A DNA stretch of 64,000 nucleotides from Calliopum simillimum. Lineage: Eukaryota; Arthropoda; Insecta; Diptera; Lauxaniidae. Positions 1 to 14,300 of this stretch are shown here, piece by piece. Every line of letters starts with the position of its first letter. Positions within the stretch are counted from its first letter, which is position 1. The notes beneath the pieces are model-generated. The model was not told the DNA's origin and made no database searches. It worked only from the letters and a program-made list of their open reading frames with translations. Both the position numbers and the translations under genes were made by a program. The DNA lies in NCBI GenBank assembly GCA_951812925.1, contig OX638369.1, positions 434,001 through 498,000 of the forward strand, given 5' to 3'.

Positions 1-2294
1 TGCAATGGACCAAAAATGAGAAAAGTTGCAGAAGTGCCACGCCCACTTTTGAACAATTTGATTTATAATTACTTAAAAAAGGGTCCAATGACTTCATGGG
101 AGCCTAAGAGGTATTACTTCTGATAGCCAGGATTTATATGTGGAATGTCATTAAGTTCGGTCAACTCGAAAAAAGGCGTGCTATCGTTCACAAAAGTTAT
201 ATACGTTATACTAAAGCAACTAATAAAGTAATCTTTCTGAAATTTATTATGGGTTGTTTACTTAAAGTATACCTTACGCCACAACAAAAGTTAGCAAAAT
301 ATCTCCAGTTGGTGTGGCACCTCCCATACAAGTGAAACACGTATAATGTTATATTTAGTGCATTAATTTTGCCGTAAAATGGACTTAGCACCTTTTTCCA
401 TTGTAATAAAGAGTATTCTAACACTTTTTCATGTTAATCTATTCAATTATACATTATTTTATAATCGAAAGATAATGTTTTGCTGAAAGCTATTCATTCT
501 GTTTTGCATTTCATGGTAAACGAAAACTGAATGTTTCTATCATATTTTTCAATTAAAATTAATTAAAAATAATCGTTTTTTTAATCAATAGACTGCAGTT
601 ATAAACATTGCACAACCCTCATGGGTTTTCCTCTCTAAGTTTTAAAAAGCGATTTCTATAGTTTTAAGTGTGCTAATGACGAGAAAAATAGTGAAAAAAT
701 TCAAGCACGTCACTATTTTCAGTGATTTAAGTTTAACTTAAGACTACCACGCCTTTACTACTGAACGTATCAAAACCATATTTGCACCAGATGTTTTTTT
801 AGTGCTCCAACACATTTATAAGAAACATGGGATTGATTGGACAAGGGGGTGTTGTACCCCTCATACAAAAAAAACTCAAAATAATTGAAAATTTTATTTG
901 AGTCGCTCCTACGCCTATACCAGTAATTATATTAAAACCATAAAAACAGCATATATCCGCTTGATATTCCGACAGATTTGTCTTGACAATAGGGGTACGG
1001 TGCGCTCGGTACGCAAAGAAAACATACCATAAACAAAAAAAAAAACGCATATCTACTTACTTCACCTGCATTATGAAACTTGATATCTGGATGAATATTA
1101 TGCATAACATTTATCTCGATCGTACAGGGAGCACCAAAAAAATATATGGTGCAAGAATGGTTTAAATATGTTGAGTATATGAGGCGTGATATTGAAGAGA
1201 ACGTAAGCACAAACGATTGAATTAATAAGTTTTCAAATGCTGCACAGACGAACAAGGGTACCGCTCTAAAAATTACGAGAGTGCTTTTTAATGTATTTTT
1301 TGATACAGAATTGCTCTATTACGTCCGAATTTTGAAAAAATTTAAAATAACAGTGAAAAACACGATTTTCTATTATTTTTGTGGTTATGAAAACTGAAAT
1401 ATCTCAAAATTCTGACGTGATGGAAAGAAACCAAGTTCAGATTCGTGATAAGGAGGTCCCAAACCACCATAATTCGCTTCAAAAATCAAGAGAGGAAAAA
1501 AGTGTCGAATTATGTATTGCATGTTCCCGCTAGGATATTAAAATTACCACTGCGAGTACACTCAACAAATGTACAAGTTTTGTTGTTTGCAATGCAGAAA
1601 ACAGTGACCTATGTAGCAGTGTAAAATGTAGAAATGTCTATTGACAACTACTTGCCTTTAAATTTACATTCTTCTTCTACCTCTTTGTACATAATTTTTC
1701 AGAATTCCTTGTCTGTCTTTGGGGGCACATGCAAAAGAACACATTACATGTCAGTCTGCCCAGAAAAGCTGCGTTCGTTTGCCTTAGTTCAGCATAAGAC
1801 AAAGAAAACGAAAGTCGGGCAACGGAACTAATGCAATGTGTTGCGCTAGTATTCCGCTTCTTCGCCTACCATTCTGCTCATTTAATAGCGAGCGTGAGTT
1901 CTAGCAGCAGACATCAGCCGGAATGATAATTTACATATTGAATTAACACTTTATACTAGAGGTGCTTGATTATGAAAACTTTGTAGTCAAAGTAAGGCGG
2001 AAGTCAAGGCTTATTTTTTTTTTTTTTGCATTTCATATTTTAAGTAGGGAAGAAGTTTTAGGTCCCATTTTTTTATGCTAGGTGCTTCAACAACAAGCGC
2101 AACTCCAAACATAATTATGTTTTAACACAGTCTAAAATAAATTGAAGTTGTCAACAACGTTCCGAGGACTCCGGGGATAAAACCAAATAAGATTTAAAAA
2201 CTGTATGTTGTAAAAAAGGTTTTTACAGGCTTTTATCTCTTTACATTTTTTCTTAATATTCATATTACATACAAACTATTTAACACCTTTTCAG
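1..2294. other. nompC intron or 5' region, no coding seen
   Basis: No convincing exon is seen upstream of the first recognisable nompC exon. The sequence is AT-rich. Segments near 20-60 (GTGCCACGCCCACTTTT) and 310-335 (GTGGCACCTCCCATACAAG) resemble the internal repeats of the DINE-1-like elements found elsewhere here (for example 41450-42110), so part of it is probably an old DINE-type remnant. The missing N-terminal nompC exons must lie before the window. Confidence 0.5.
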
Positions 2295-2387
2295 AGAGGA
2301 AAAATTCCACTGCTGCTTGCCGTTGAGGCCGGAAATCAGTCGATGTGTAGAGAATTATTATCAGCACAAACGGCGGAACAACTTAAG
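2295..2387 (+). CDS. nompC: nompC exon, N-terminal ankyrin repeat part
   Basis: Thirty-one codons, phase 0 at both ends, beginning RGKIPLLLAVEAGNQ and ending EQLK before a GTATGA donor. The acceptor is TTTTCAG. It is the first exon of the gene visible in the window. The upstream intron runs off the left edge. The LLLAVEAGN motif is a typical ankyrin helix segment. Confidence 0.93.
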
Positions 2388-5300
2388 GTATGATTTCAAA
2401 ATTTCAATTCTTATCGCTAGATTAGTTGATAATTTAAATTCAACTGAACTACATAAGCATTAAAACGATAAATGTCCAGCTAGTTTATTGTCGTACCATC
2501 GCATAAAGCCGAATCGAACCTAAAATGCAAGCATATGCCCATAGCAAATGAGATCAAGTAAATAATGGTAGATAGGATTTATATACTCTGCATCAAATCA
2601 CACAGCAATGTTTGCCGTCAAGTTCTTGAGTGGAATCCACGTGGCAGTAGAAGTTGTGGTAGATAAAAAGTTACCTGAAAAAGGTTATAAAAGAATGCAA
2701 TCTAAGACCCGAGAATGTATTTAAAAGAAATACAAGATATCGCAAAGTACCGCATGAGATAGAGACGTTTAGATTATAAATACAATGTTCAGTTTCTGAA
2801 CCCAAGTACTTAACACTCACGAATTATGTATACAGTAGGTCAAAGCCAAACTCGTACACCAAAGAAACTATTTCTCAATGCCCCAAAACTAAGCATGCAA
2901 AAATAATTTAAGAAACTTGGAGTACACTTTTAAATAGCAAGCTTCTTAAATTGTTTTTGCGTACTTAGTTCTGGGGCATTGAAAAATAGTTTCTTTGGTG
3001 TACGAGTTTGGCTTTGACCTACTGTAGGTATATACAAAAGTTAAACAGATATAACAGTATAATATTTTGTATTGTGAAAAGTTTTGCGTGTTGAATGAAT
3101 TTTCTGTAGAATAAATGTGATGCATTCCATCGACTAATAGGAAATATAAAAAGAATTAAAACTTCGAAAAAGTTTCAGTTTGATGCGCTTGCGTAAGTGT
3201 TTTGCAGAACAACAACCTACATAATTCATCAACGATTTAACATCATTACTACTTAAATAAATTACATATGTGACCATCCAGTGGAAAAGGTACCTTATCT
3301 TCACAAAATAAAAAACCGTCTTATTGCATTTTCTAAAAATGCATACAATTTTGAATAAAATGACGCCTCGATCACTCGAAAATTCCAAAGATTGGCTGAG
3401 TTGTGGCATTTTGGATTCGTAAAATGAAAAACTCAAGTTTGTGGATATTGAAGTTGAAAGTTTGCCAATTATCAATTTAACCAGGATAGAGATTCGGTAA
3501 GACCGCTTTTATTGGTATTTGTAGTTTGATAATCGACCTCAAATCAGTTGTAAAATGTTCAGAACACGTCTAAGCACTGAATTCCACCTTAAGCTGGAAA
3601 CCGGTAAAATTTACCCTATCTCTTATTTTTAGCTGTACTGCTAAATTTTGTAAGTGAAGATAAAGACGGTCAGATATGCAAACGTTATTGGCAAATATCT
3701 TATGAAATAAATTTTTCAGCAGTTCGCATTTCAATTTCTACTTTTTTTTTCAAAATTCGCAGGCAACGTCCGCCAATGGAGATACGGCTTTACATTTGGC
3801 CGCCAGACGGCGAGACGTCGATATGGTGCGAATTTTAGTTGATTATGGTACCAATGTTGACACACAAAACGGAGAAGGGCAAACACCACTACATATAGCT
3901 GCAGCCGAAGGAGATGAATCTCTGCTCAAGTATTTTTATGGAGTGAGGGCTTCAGCATCCATTGCAGATAATCAAGGTGTGAATCAATTGTCAGAGTATA
4001 GTGGAAATGTATTAATTATAAGCTAAATTTTTCAAGATCGCACTCCAATGCACTTAGCTGCGGAAAATGGCCATGCTCATGTGATTGAAATACTAGCTGA
4101 CAAGTTTAAAGCCAGTATATTTGAGCGCACTAAAGATGGCAGCACCTTAATGCATATTGCATCGTTAAATGGTCACGCGGAATGTGCTACGATGCTTTTT
4201 AAGAAGGGCGTTTACCTGCATATGCCAAATAAAGATGGCGCTCGCAGCATACACACGGCTGCCGCGTACGGACATACGGGTATCATTAACACTCTGCTCC
4301 AAAAAGGCGAAAAGGTGGATGTGACGACCAACGTAAGTTATAGTTCTGACACTATTTGTTATTTTTCGGTTTTTCTTAACATTTTGTACTGTTTTTAGGA
4401 AAACTATACAGCCTTGCATATAGCGGTCGAGTCTGCTAAGCCAGCTGTTGTGGAGACTTTACTTGGATTCGGCGCAGATGTTCACGTCCGTGGTGGAAAA
4501 CTGCATGAAACACCCCTCCATATTGCTGCTCGAGTTAAGGATGGCGATCGATGTGCGCTGATGCTACTTAAGTCTGGTGCTAGTCCTAATTTAACTACCG
4601 ATGATTGTCTGACGCCTGTTCATGTGGCAGCGCGGCATGGGAATCTGGCAACGCTGATGCAACTCCTCGAAGATGGTGGTGATCCGCTTTATAAGTCGAA
4701 TGTAAGTTTCATGTACACACTAAGGACACATTCACGTTAAATTTATCGATTCGCTATTTAGACCGGTGAGACGCCTTTGCATATGGCCTGTCGTGCTTGT
4801 CATCCGGAGATCGTCAGACACCTTATTGACACTGTAAAAGAAAAACATGGTCCTGATAAAGCTATGACTTATATAAATTCTTTTAATGATGACGGTGCAA
4901 CTGCTTTACACTTTACATGCCAAATAACAAAGGAAGAGGTCAAAATTCCAGAATCCGATAAAGAAATTGTTCGTATGTTGCTTGAGAGCGGTGCTGATGT
5001 GACGATACAGACGCGCGTCGCTTTAGAGACTGCCTTTCATTACTGCGCTCTAACGGGTAATAATGATGTTCTTATGGAAATGGTATCGCATATGAATCCA
5101 ACTGACATACAGAAAGCTTTAAATCGACAGTCGTCCGTTGGTTGGACGCCACTGCTAATTGCCTGCCATCGTGGTCACATGGACTTAGTCAACAACCTTC
5201 TAGCGAATCATGCTCGTGTTGATGTCTTCGATACGGAGGGACGTTCGGCTCTTCATTTAGCAGCCGAACGAGGATATTTGCATGTCTGCGATGCGCTGCT

Positions 5301-8300
5301 GACCAATAAGGCTTTCATTAACTCGAAATCACGTGTTGGTCGGACAGCACTGCATCTGGCAGCAATGAATGGCTTTACGCACTTGGTGAAATTTCTCATC
5401 AAGGACCACAATGCCGTCATTGATATCCTTACTCTGCGAAAACAAACCCCACTTCATTTGGCTGCGGCCAGTGGCCAAATGGAGGTATGTCAGCTCCTGC
5501 TTGAGCTAGGAGCTAACATAGATGCAACCGACGATTTGGGTCAAAAGCCTATACACGTCGCCGCCCAAAACAATTACTCAGAAGTGGCCAAATTGTTCTT
5601 ACAGCAACATCCTTCTTTAGTAAATGCCACTAGTAAAGATGGCAACACTTGCGCGCACATAGCAGCCATGCAAGGCTCGGTAAAAGTGATCGAGGAGCTA
5701 ATGAAGTTTGATCGAACAGGCGTGATATCGGCTAGAAATAAATTGACTGATGCCACGCCGCTGCAGTTAGCTGCTGAGGGTGGACACGCAGATGTTGTTA
5801 AGGCGTTGGTAAGAGCAGGTGCTTCTTGTACAGATGAAAACAAGGCTGGATTTACGGCAGTGCATTTAGCAGCCCAAAATGGGCATGGACAGGTATTAGA
5901 TGCACTAAAAAGCACAAATTCTTTGAGAATAACCAGCAAAAAATTGGGTCTGACGCCATTACATGTAGCAGCTTACTACGGACAAGCGGATACTGTACGA
6001 GAATTGTTGACAAGTGTACCAGCAACTGTGAAATCAGAACCCCCAACAGGACAAAGTTTATTCGGTGAGCTAGGTGCTGAGTCAGGCATGACTCCATTGC
6101 ATTTAGCTGCTTTTTCGGGAAACGAAAATGTCGTTCGTCTCTTGTTAAACTCAGCTGGTGTACAGGTAGATGCCGCGACAACGGAAAATGTAAGATTGCT
6201 ATTCTATGTACTTATGTACATACATATTGGTTTTTAAGTATACTATCAAGAGATTTTAATTTATAGGGCTACAATCCACTTCATTTAGCCTGCTTCGGTG
6301 GTCACATGTCAGTGGTTGGATTGCTTTTGAGTCGCTCAGCTGAACTCCTCCAATCGACAGATCGTCATGGTAGGACAGGCCTCCATACAGCCGCAACGTA
6401 CGGCCACTTGCAAATGGTGGAGATTCTGCTGGGTCAGGGCGCAGAAATAAACGCAACCGACAGAAACGGTTGGACACCACTACATTGTGCTGCCAAAGCC
6501 GGTTACTTGGAAGTTGTGAAGCTTCTTTGCGAGGCAGGAGCCTCCCCCAAGTCTGAAACAAACTACGGCTGTGCCGCAATATGGTTTGCAGCATCGGAAG
6601 GACACAACGACGTACTGCGCTACCTCATGAACAAAGAACATGATACGTATGGGCTTATGGAAGATAAACGCTTCGTTTACAATCTCATGGTTGTGTCAAA
6701 GAATCACAATAATAAGCCAATACAAGAATTCGTACTTGTTTCCCCTGCGCCAGTGGATACCGCAGCAAAATTATCAAACATTTACATAAATCTTTCCACG
6801 AAAGTAAGTGAGAACATGTGAATAATGAAATAGTGATTTTGTTTACAAACATTTAATTAATTCTTACTAGGAAAAGGAACGCGCCAAAGATTTAGTGGCA
6901 GCAGGCAAACAATGTGAAGTTATGGCCACTGAGTTGCTTGCACTAGCAGCTGGATCTGACTCGGCGGGAAAAATCCTTCAAGCAACAGATAAGAGAAACG
7001 TAGAGTTTTTAGATGTGCTCATAGAAAATGAACAGAAGGAAGTAATTGCACATACCGTTGTACAAAGGTACCTCCAGGTGAGTTCAATAGAGATGTAGAA
7101 TCATATTCTTTAACTTTTGATTTCTTTTTACTTTATAGGAACTTTGGCGCGGTTCACTTACATGGGCGTCTTGGAAAATACTGCTGCTCTTAGTTGCTTT
7201 CATAGTGTGCCCGCCAGTGTGGATCGGGTTTACTTTTCCTATGGGTCATAAGTTCAACAAAGTTCCAATCATCAAATTTATGTCCTATCTAACATCACAT
7301 ATCTACTTAATGATACATTTAAGTATTGTCGGTATAACGCCAATTTATCCAGTCCTTCGCCTAAGTTTGGTCCCCTACTGGTACGAAATTGGGCTTCTCA
7401 TTTGGTTGAGTGGCTTACTTTTGTTCGAGCTGACAAATCCATCTGATAAATCAGGATTGGGATCTATAAAGCTGATGGTGCTACTGCTCGGAATGGCTGG
7501 CGTAGGGGTACATGTGACTGCCTTTGCTTTCATCTCTAAAGAGTATTGGCCAACAGTAGTCTATTGCAGGAATCAGTGCTTTGCATTAGCGTTTCTGCTT
7601 GCGTGCGTTCAAATTTTGGACTTTTTATCATTTCACCATCTTTTTGGACCATGGGCTATCATCATTGGAGACTTGCTGAAAGATTTAGCACGTTTTTTGG
7701 CCGTTTTGGCCATTTTTGTGTTTGGCTTTTCGATGCATATTGTTGCGCTGAATCAATCTTTTGCAAATTTCACCCCCGAGGACTTGCGTAGCTTTGAGAA
7801 GAAAAATCGCAATCGTGGCTACTTTAGCGACGGTAAGTCATATGTTTATTTCAAAAAATTTCAAAAAAACATTGTGTAAACAAAGGCTTCAACGATTTCC
7901 ACTAGTAGCGGGAATTGTTTAAGCATTCGTTTTCTTAAATTTGTAATATTTACATATACAGATAAACCAAATGGCTTGATAAGTATCTGTTCTACAAAGA
8001 GCGCTAGTTACTAAAGCTAAGCTCAGTGTTATACTTATTGCATTCCGAACCCTGACGTGCTTCTAGGTGTCCTTCTTCATATTTCAAATTCACTAATCTT
8101 TACGATGTCCAACTTTATTTTCCGCTCAACTCTCACAGATGACATGCCCACACCACGTCCTCCACCCACTGACCGCTACGTTGATAGCCGGAGTTTATTA
8201 AGCGAGTTCAGGCGCAAGCACAAAGATGATCGTAAGTTCTTATTGGTCCTTTCCACCGATTTCAATCACGCAGTTAATTATGGATGCCTTAAATGTTGCC

Positions 8301-11300
8301 ATCAGTGTTTTCTCCCACATTACAGCGAATTACATACCCAAACCATGGGCGAAGTAACCCCCAAATAGCTTTTAGTGTATCAATGGGCATGTTTTAGTAA
8401 CTTAAAAAACTTCGTCCATATTTTTAAAGATGCATCCTCGATGTTGTAAATCAATGTATTGCTAAGGATTTTTTTACAAGTCAATTTTGTGTGGAATGAC
8501 CAGCTTATATAGTTTTTCAATTGATGTTCTCAGTGTTCGTTACTTATTTTTTCTTTTTGATTTTTTATTTTAAGTTTAAAATTTTTAATTTTTCTTTATT
8601 TCGCATGATTACGTATATGTGTAGAATGTTCCATTAACAATTTTATTAGTTTTAAAATTAACGCTCTTAATTGTAAATATTAGATTCAAAAAAAGGCGAT
8701 GAATTCCAATTTTAACAAAAAATTTAGTTAGTTAATCCCACTTTTAAATACAACTGTTCAAATGTCTATTAACTCCTAGCCAATTTCAACTTATAGGAAT
8801 TTCAAGTTTTGTGTTTTGTTTTTCTTCAACATCTTCGAGCGGTAAAAAATGGAATACATCGTTTTGGAATCTAATAATCACAATTGAGCCGTTCACTGCA
8901 CAAACCGACCAACTCCATAAAATAGAAAGTGGATAAAAACAATATATGTAGTTTTTTTAATAAAGTCTTCTTATTGAGCTGTGTGTGAGGTCTCGTCATT
9001 TTGACTTGTTCTCAACTATCAGCTATGACTAAACCAAGTGCTTTGACACTTAAATTTAAAATTTTTGGAAAAGTACAGTTAATCATTTTGTGCAGTGAGT
9101 GGCTCAATTAATGGTTGCATTACTGCTTTTCTGATCTAAGTTTTTTTTTTTGCATTAAGTCATAAGTATGTAAGTATCTTACATTTCATTATGCGAGACT
9201 AATTTTGAATATCGGGTATTTCATGTAAAGCGGGCACATGAAATAATGTGGTGTTCTAGAATTCGCTCATATTAGTCTAGTGTTTCCATAACTAGCTTTC
9301 AAAGAATTGATAAAATATGAAGTACAGGCTTTTTAAAACTTTTAATGAATTAAACGACTTTTACTTTTATTAAGAAAATAAATAGAAAATTTACCTCTTT
9401 TGTCCATTATGACATCAAATTAAAAATTTGATTTACATATGGGGGAGAAGGGGAGGCTTCGACACCCTAACAAAAAATTATTTTTTCTTCTAAATGCAAT
9501 TGTGCATGTTGTTTTGAATACACATAGGCTGAGCAGAAATATGTGTGCTTCTTTTGCAAAAAAAAATGCTAATTAAGTAAACTTTAGTGTAATGTTAATC
9601 TGTTTTTTAGAAATAGGTTTTTTATAATTTGTCATGTTTGATTTAATTTAATTGAAGCGAATAGAACTAGACTCATCTTAACTGTAAAAATAAATAAATA
9701 AAGGCATGGGACTGCCCACCAACGCATAGAGTTACCTATGGAATTTTAAATAATGGGTCTAGAAGCAATAAATCATTAATGGTCGTGTGACCTTCCACAT
9801 ATGTGCGGTTCATTTGATAAGAGGCAATATTTTTTCGGATAGAATGTGTTATAATACCCACTGTGTTTGAACTACCAAAAATTGGGTTTGAAAAAATTCA
9901 AGAGAAAGCTCTGCTCATTAAAAAAATATAAAAATATTAAAAGTTTTTAAAAACTAACAAGCTTTTTCTTTTGGTTCATTAGATTAGAGGCACCCAGTAT
10001 TATTTCATTATTTGAGGGTGAAGGAGTTCATTTAGGGTTTTTTTTTTACTAACAGTTCGTTGCGAGCTAATAATTCTAAAAATTTGTTAAAATTGGGAAA
10101 TAAATCTTTTACAGACCGAGAGAAAACTCAAATCAGTATTTTGCGCTCTGAAGGACTTTCAAACCACCAAATAGCCAAAAAAAATAGGTCGAAGTCCAAA
10201 TTCTGTTGACCATTATGTGAGGACAGGTGAACCATGTGAGAAAACTATAAAGGCAGAATTATATTGGCCTTTACACCAAAAGAGGCACGCAAAAACGAAA
10301 CTTCCTTATATTAATAAAATAGTACTGGGTGCCTCTAATTAATGAACCAAAAAAAATCTAGTTATTACAGCATCTAATGTTTTACTTCTACGAAGTACTG
10401 TTAGTTTTGAAAATCTTTTAATATTTTTATATTTTTTTAGTGAGCAGAGCTTGCTTTTGGATTTTTTCAAAACCAATTTTTGCTAGCTCAAACGCAAAAA
10501 AAAATATTGCCTCTAATTAAATGAACCGCACTGTAAGTAAACCATGTTAAATCCTATATTTAGTGCAATTTGTGAACTATGAGTGTGATTATGCTGAGGT
10601 TGGATGTGAAATGTCAGTTACTAAAAACTTTCTCGAAAATTGTATTTGTAGATGTGGTATCGCCCCAAACTTTTACTTTTTATAGTTTATATTAGCTTTG
10701 TAATAACATTTAAGCTACGAAGTCGGTTTGGGAAAGTATAGTATCAATCGTTTTGTATTTCTTAAAAGATTATAACAGATTTATAGAAGTTCGCTAGTTT
10801 TCAATTGATTATTACAAAAAGCATTTTAATTAATGCCATCACTGAATGCTACACTGAACACAAAAATGTTTCAATTCCATCAAGTATTTGCTGAGCAATA
10901 GCAAATGCAAAAAAAAAAAATCTCGAAAATTCTGCAGTTCATAATATATAATCGTACAAAAATGGAAGTTTTAAAAAAAAAATTTGCACAAACATTTTTT
11001 TTTCCTTCGACGAACACGTGAAAAAAAACAAAATTTCAATTCGAGAAGTCATTTTTAAGTGGCTCAGTCGGGATATTTTGACTCATTTATAGATGGATGA
11101 AAGTAATTAAGCAAGACTTGACACAAGGAGGAATAGTATTATCCGATCCTCATTTATCCGTTCATATTGTTCCTTTTTTTGCTTAATATTTTCTGTACCT
11201 ACTTATATCACAAAAAAGAAATCAAGCGCAATACTTACAATATTATTTACTTGCTTGGTTTTTGTTTACACTCGTATATTTTTCTTTTTTTGTGTTGGAA

Positions 11301-14300
11301 TACTTGAGAATAGTTTCAATTACAAAAGAACTTTTGCCATTTATTGATGTTTGGATTCCCTTGGTCTACCTTTCAGTGTTTATTTTAATATGTATTTCAT
11401 TAAGTTTTTAGGACGCATGAATTTTATGTAATACTTTAAATACATACATATAAATATAACATCTAAATATTTTGGCATGGAGTATTGCCATACAAAAATA
11501 CAAAATCAAGTTGCTTGCGTTGCTTTCCACGCACAGAAAAAAAAATTAACGAAAAGATGGAATGCGCTGCTTTTACTGTGTTCACTCGCTCAATACCACT
11601 TTTGTTATAGAAACTACACGCAGTCGCAGAGTTATCTAGAAATTTTATTAAGAAATATTTAATGTGAACTGTATTATCACTCGACTTCAAAATGCATTCC
11701 ACACCAATTCAAACATCAAAAATTATGTAAAACATTTCAAACTTGCTTGAAAAAAAAAAAAAAAATCAAGGACCGATGACACCATTCTTGGCTTTTGAGC
11801 GTCTCTTCTTCGCCGTGTTTGGACAAACGACTACCGTGGACATCAACCCAATGCGACACTTGCGTCCTGAATGGACCGAGGTCCTTTTTAAATTCGTCTT
11901 TGGCATCTATTTGCTCGTGTCTGTTGTTGTTCTCATAAATCTACTAATTGCTATGATGTCGGATACTTATCAACGCATACAGGTTGGTATTCACCACAAA
12001 AACACCACTAATAATTTTTCTCGGTTTTTTCTCTCTTCCGTTTTGATTTTAAATTTTTTTAACAACTTTGGGTATTTTTATGATTTATCTATATTAAATA
12101 ACGGGCACCACTTCAATGTGCTCAAATGTTTTTGGTTTTGTTGTATTGATGGGCGTGCTTCCTGCCGTCATATCACCTCCATCTCTGTAATCAACCTGCA
12201 TAGTGCGCATGCATCCAATCAATTCGTTCGAGCTGCTCTTTTTCGCTGTCTTCGGTCAAACGACGACCGAACAAACGCAAGTTGACAAAATTAAGCAGTT
12301 GGCCACGCCCACTCAACCGTATTGGGTGGAATATCTATTCAAAATTGTATTTGGTATTTACATGTTGGTTTCGGTGGTTGTGTTGATCAATCTACTGATT
12401 GCAATGATGTCAGACACCTATCAACGGATTCAGGTAGTATTTTGAGTTATAATTTTTATTTTCATTTTCTTCTTTAATAAAACTAAGTATAACAGGCATT
12501 GTAAAACGTAAGATTTACTTCTTAAATGAATTATAAGCTCAACTTTTTTAGACAATTACGAATATTGCCAAGTGCCAGATATATTGGCTGAAAAATCGAT
12601 AGCAAAAAAAATTAACATTTCGATTGCAAAGGTGCACATTAAATAAAATATCAAAAGGAAAAGAATTTCTTACAAGAAAATACATAAAGCTTAAAATTAT
12701 GCTAGTGCGTTTATATATTAATGGCTGCAAGTGCTCGAAAAAAATAACTTGCAGCTATCGGTACCCAAAGAAGCAACTGCATCGTTCATCTTTTTACATA
12801 TGTACATTAGAGTGGATCAAATTTTGTATGGAAAAACCAAAAGTGTTAAAATATAAAGGCGCGCGCGACTTTTCTGAAACCGTGGATCGTCTGATTACGA
12901 AAAGAGCTTTGAAACCAAAAAAAATTGCGTCTAGATTTTAACTTTTTAAGGTACTTTTTTAGGAATTTTTAAGTCTTCGAGTAGGGGATAGGGCTCTGTT
13001 GTGAACCGGTCTCGGTAGTTAACCATTAGTTATTTTTCTTTCCCTAAATGACATATCGCCAATGTTTCAACAGTCAAGATCGTCTTTTGACATGACTCAA
13101 TTTTTGTGGTTACACCGAAGTGTACAGACGTATTGCTTTTTTTTTCAAAGTGCTTTCCAAGTGAATGAATTTATTCCAAAAAAGTGAGTAAAAGCATATT
13201 TATTTAGGGTTTTGATTCTATTATACGATAAAATATTTGATTATATTGAAATATGATTGGAAGTTCCGTTGTTTGTGTGTTGTGTCGGCAGTGTTGTGAA
13301 CCACTCTGGTATCTCGGTTAAGGTACATTAAGCTAGCAGAGCGAAAATGGCAGAACTGAAAAAAAAATATGGCAGAATTATAGGCTAATTATAGGCTAAT
13401 TTTGGGCCCAAGCGCCGAATTTTAGGCTCCTCATTTTTAAAAAAAATAAAAAGATCTGCTGGCTTAAACTTAACTATTTCGAGAAAACACATACGGGACG
13501 TATATTGAACTAAAGTATGTAAGTAGTCAATAATTATAGGCTAATTGTAGGCTATTTAAATAACCAATCGCCAAATAAAAAGCTTTCCATTTAAAAAAAA
13601 AAAAAATTCTGCTAGGTTAAGCTTAATCTAGCAGAGGGATTTCGAAAAAAAAAAAACATTTTGTACTAAAGAAAGTATTCAATAATAGGCTAATTATAGG
13701 CTATTTAAATGCCCTATCGCCAAAAGAAAAGCTTTTCATTTAAAAAAAAATGGACCAAATCAATTTTCTTGAAATAAGGAACTTTGAATAACAACAATTC
13801 CAGACGAAAAAAAAAACAACAACAACAGCACCAACAACTTTACAACAACAACAAATTTACTACTAATACAACAACAGTAATTTTACATAAAAGTAGGGGT
13901 AAGTGGGCGGCCTGCAGCCGCTTCTAAAGGGTTTAAACCCGATTTTTCGATTTTTTCATATGGCTATATCTCGGTAACGAGCCGAAAATATTGTTTTGAT
14001 GACTTCAGCAATGTTGTAGCTATTAAATAGAAGAAAAAAAAATGCCGAACAAACTTAACCGAAAAAAATTCATCTAGTGCCTTAAGATCGCAAAAATGAC
14101 CATAAAATCCTTATATGAGCCAACTTTGCAAAACGCTCTGGCAGAACTACTTGTTTCGGCGAGTACTTTCGACGCCCTATAACGGATTTTAGTTCACTTT
14201 TTATGTGTCGCACTGTGTAAGTTATAGCATTTAAATTGAAAAAAGTACACAAAGACTAAAAATTCCTAAAAAGTACCTTCAAGCTCTTTGCGGAGTTTCT

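Larger units (their letters stand above)
2388..3762 (+). other. nompC intron with MITE and RT scrap
   Basis: A 1.4-kb intron. It holds a 192-bp hairpin MITE (2833-3024) and a short scrap resembling the 3' part of the non-LTR reverse transcriptase at 50.3 kb. The rest has no recognisable content. It ends in a long pyrimidine run before the CGCAG acceptor. Confidence 0.7.
8232..11770 (+). other. nompC intron
   Basis: About 3.5 kb between the cassette exon and the first alternative pore exon. It contains the nested Tc1-like remnant at 9802-10533. The remainder is AT-rich with no exon I can support. The 3' end before 11771 is A-rich rather than pyrimidine-rich. Confidence 0.6.

Noticed and set aside
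1634..1831. 65-codon frame as an upstream nompC exon
   Set aside because: It does not resemble the NOMPC N-terminus or ankyrin repeats and lacks convincing splice sites.
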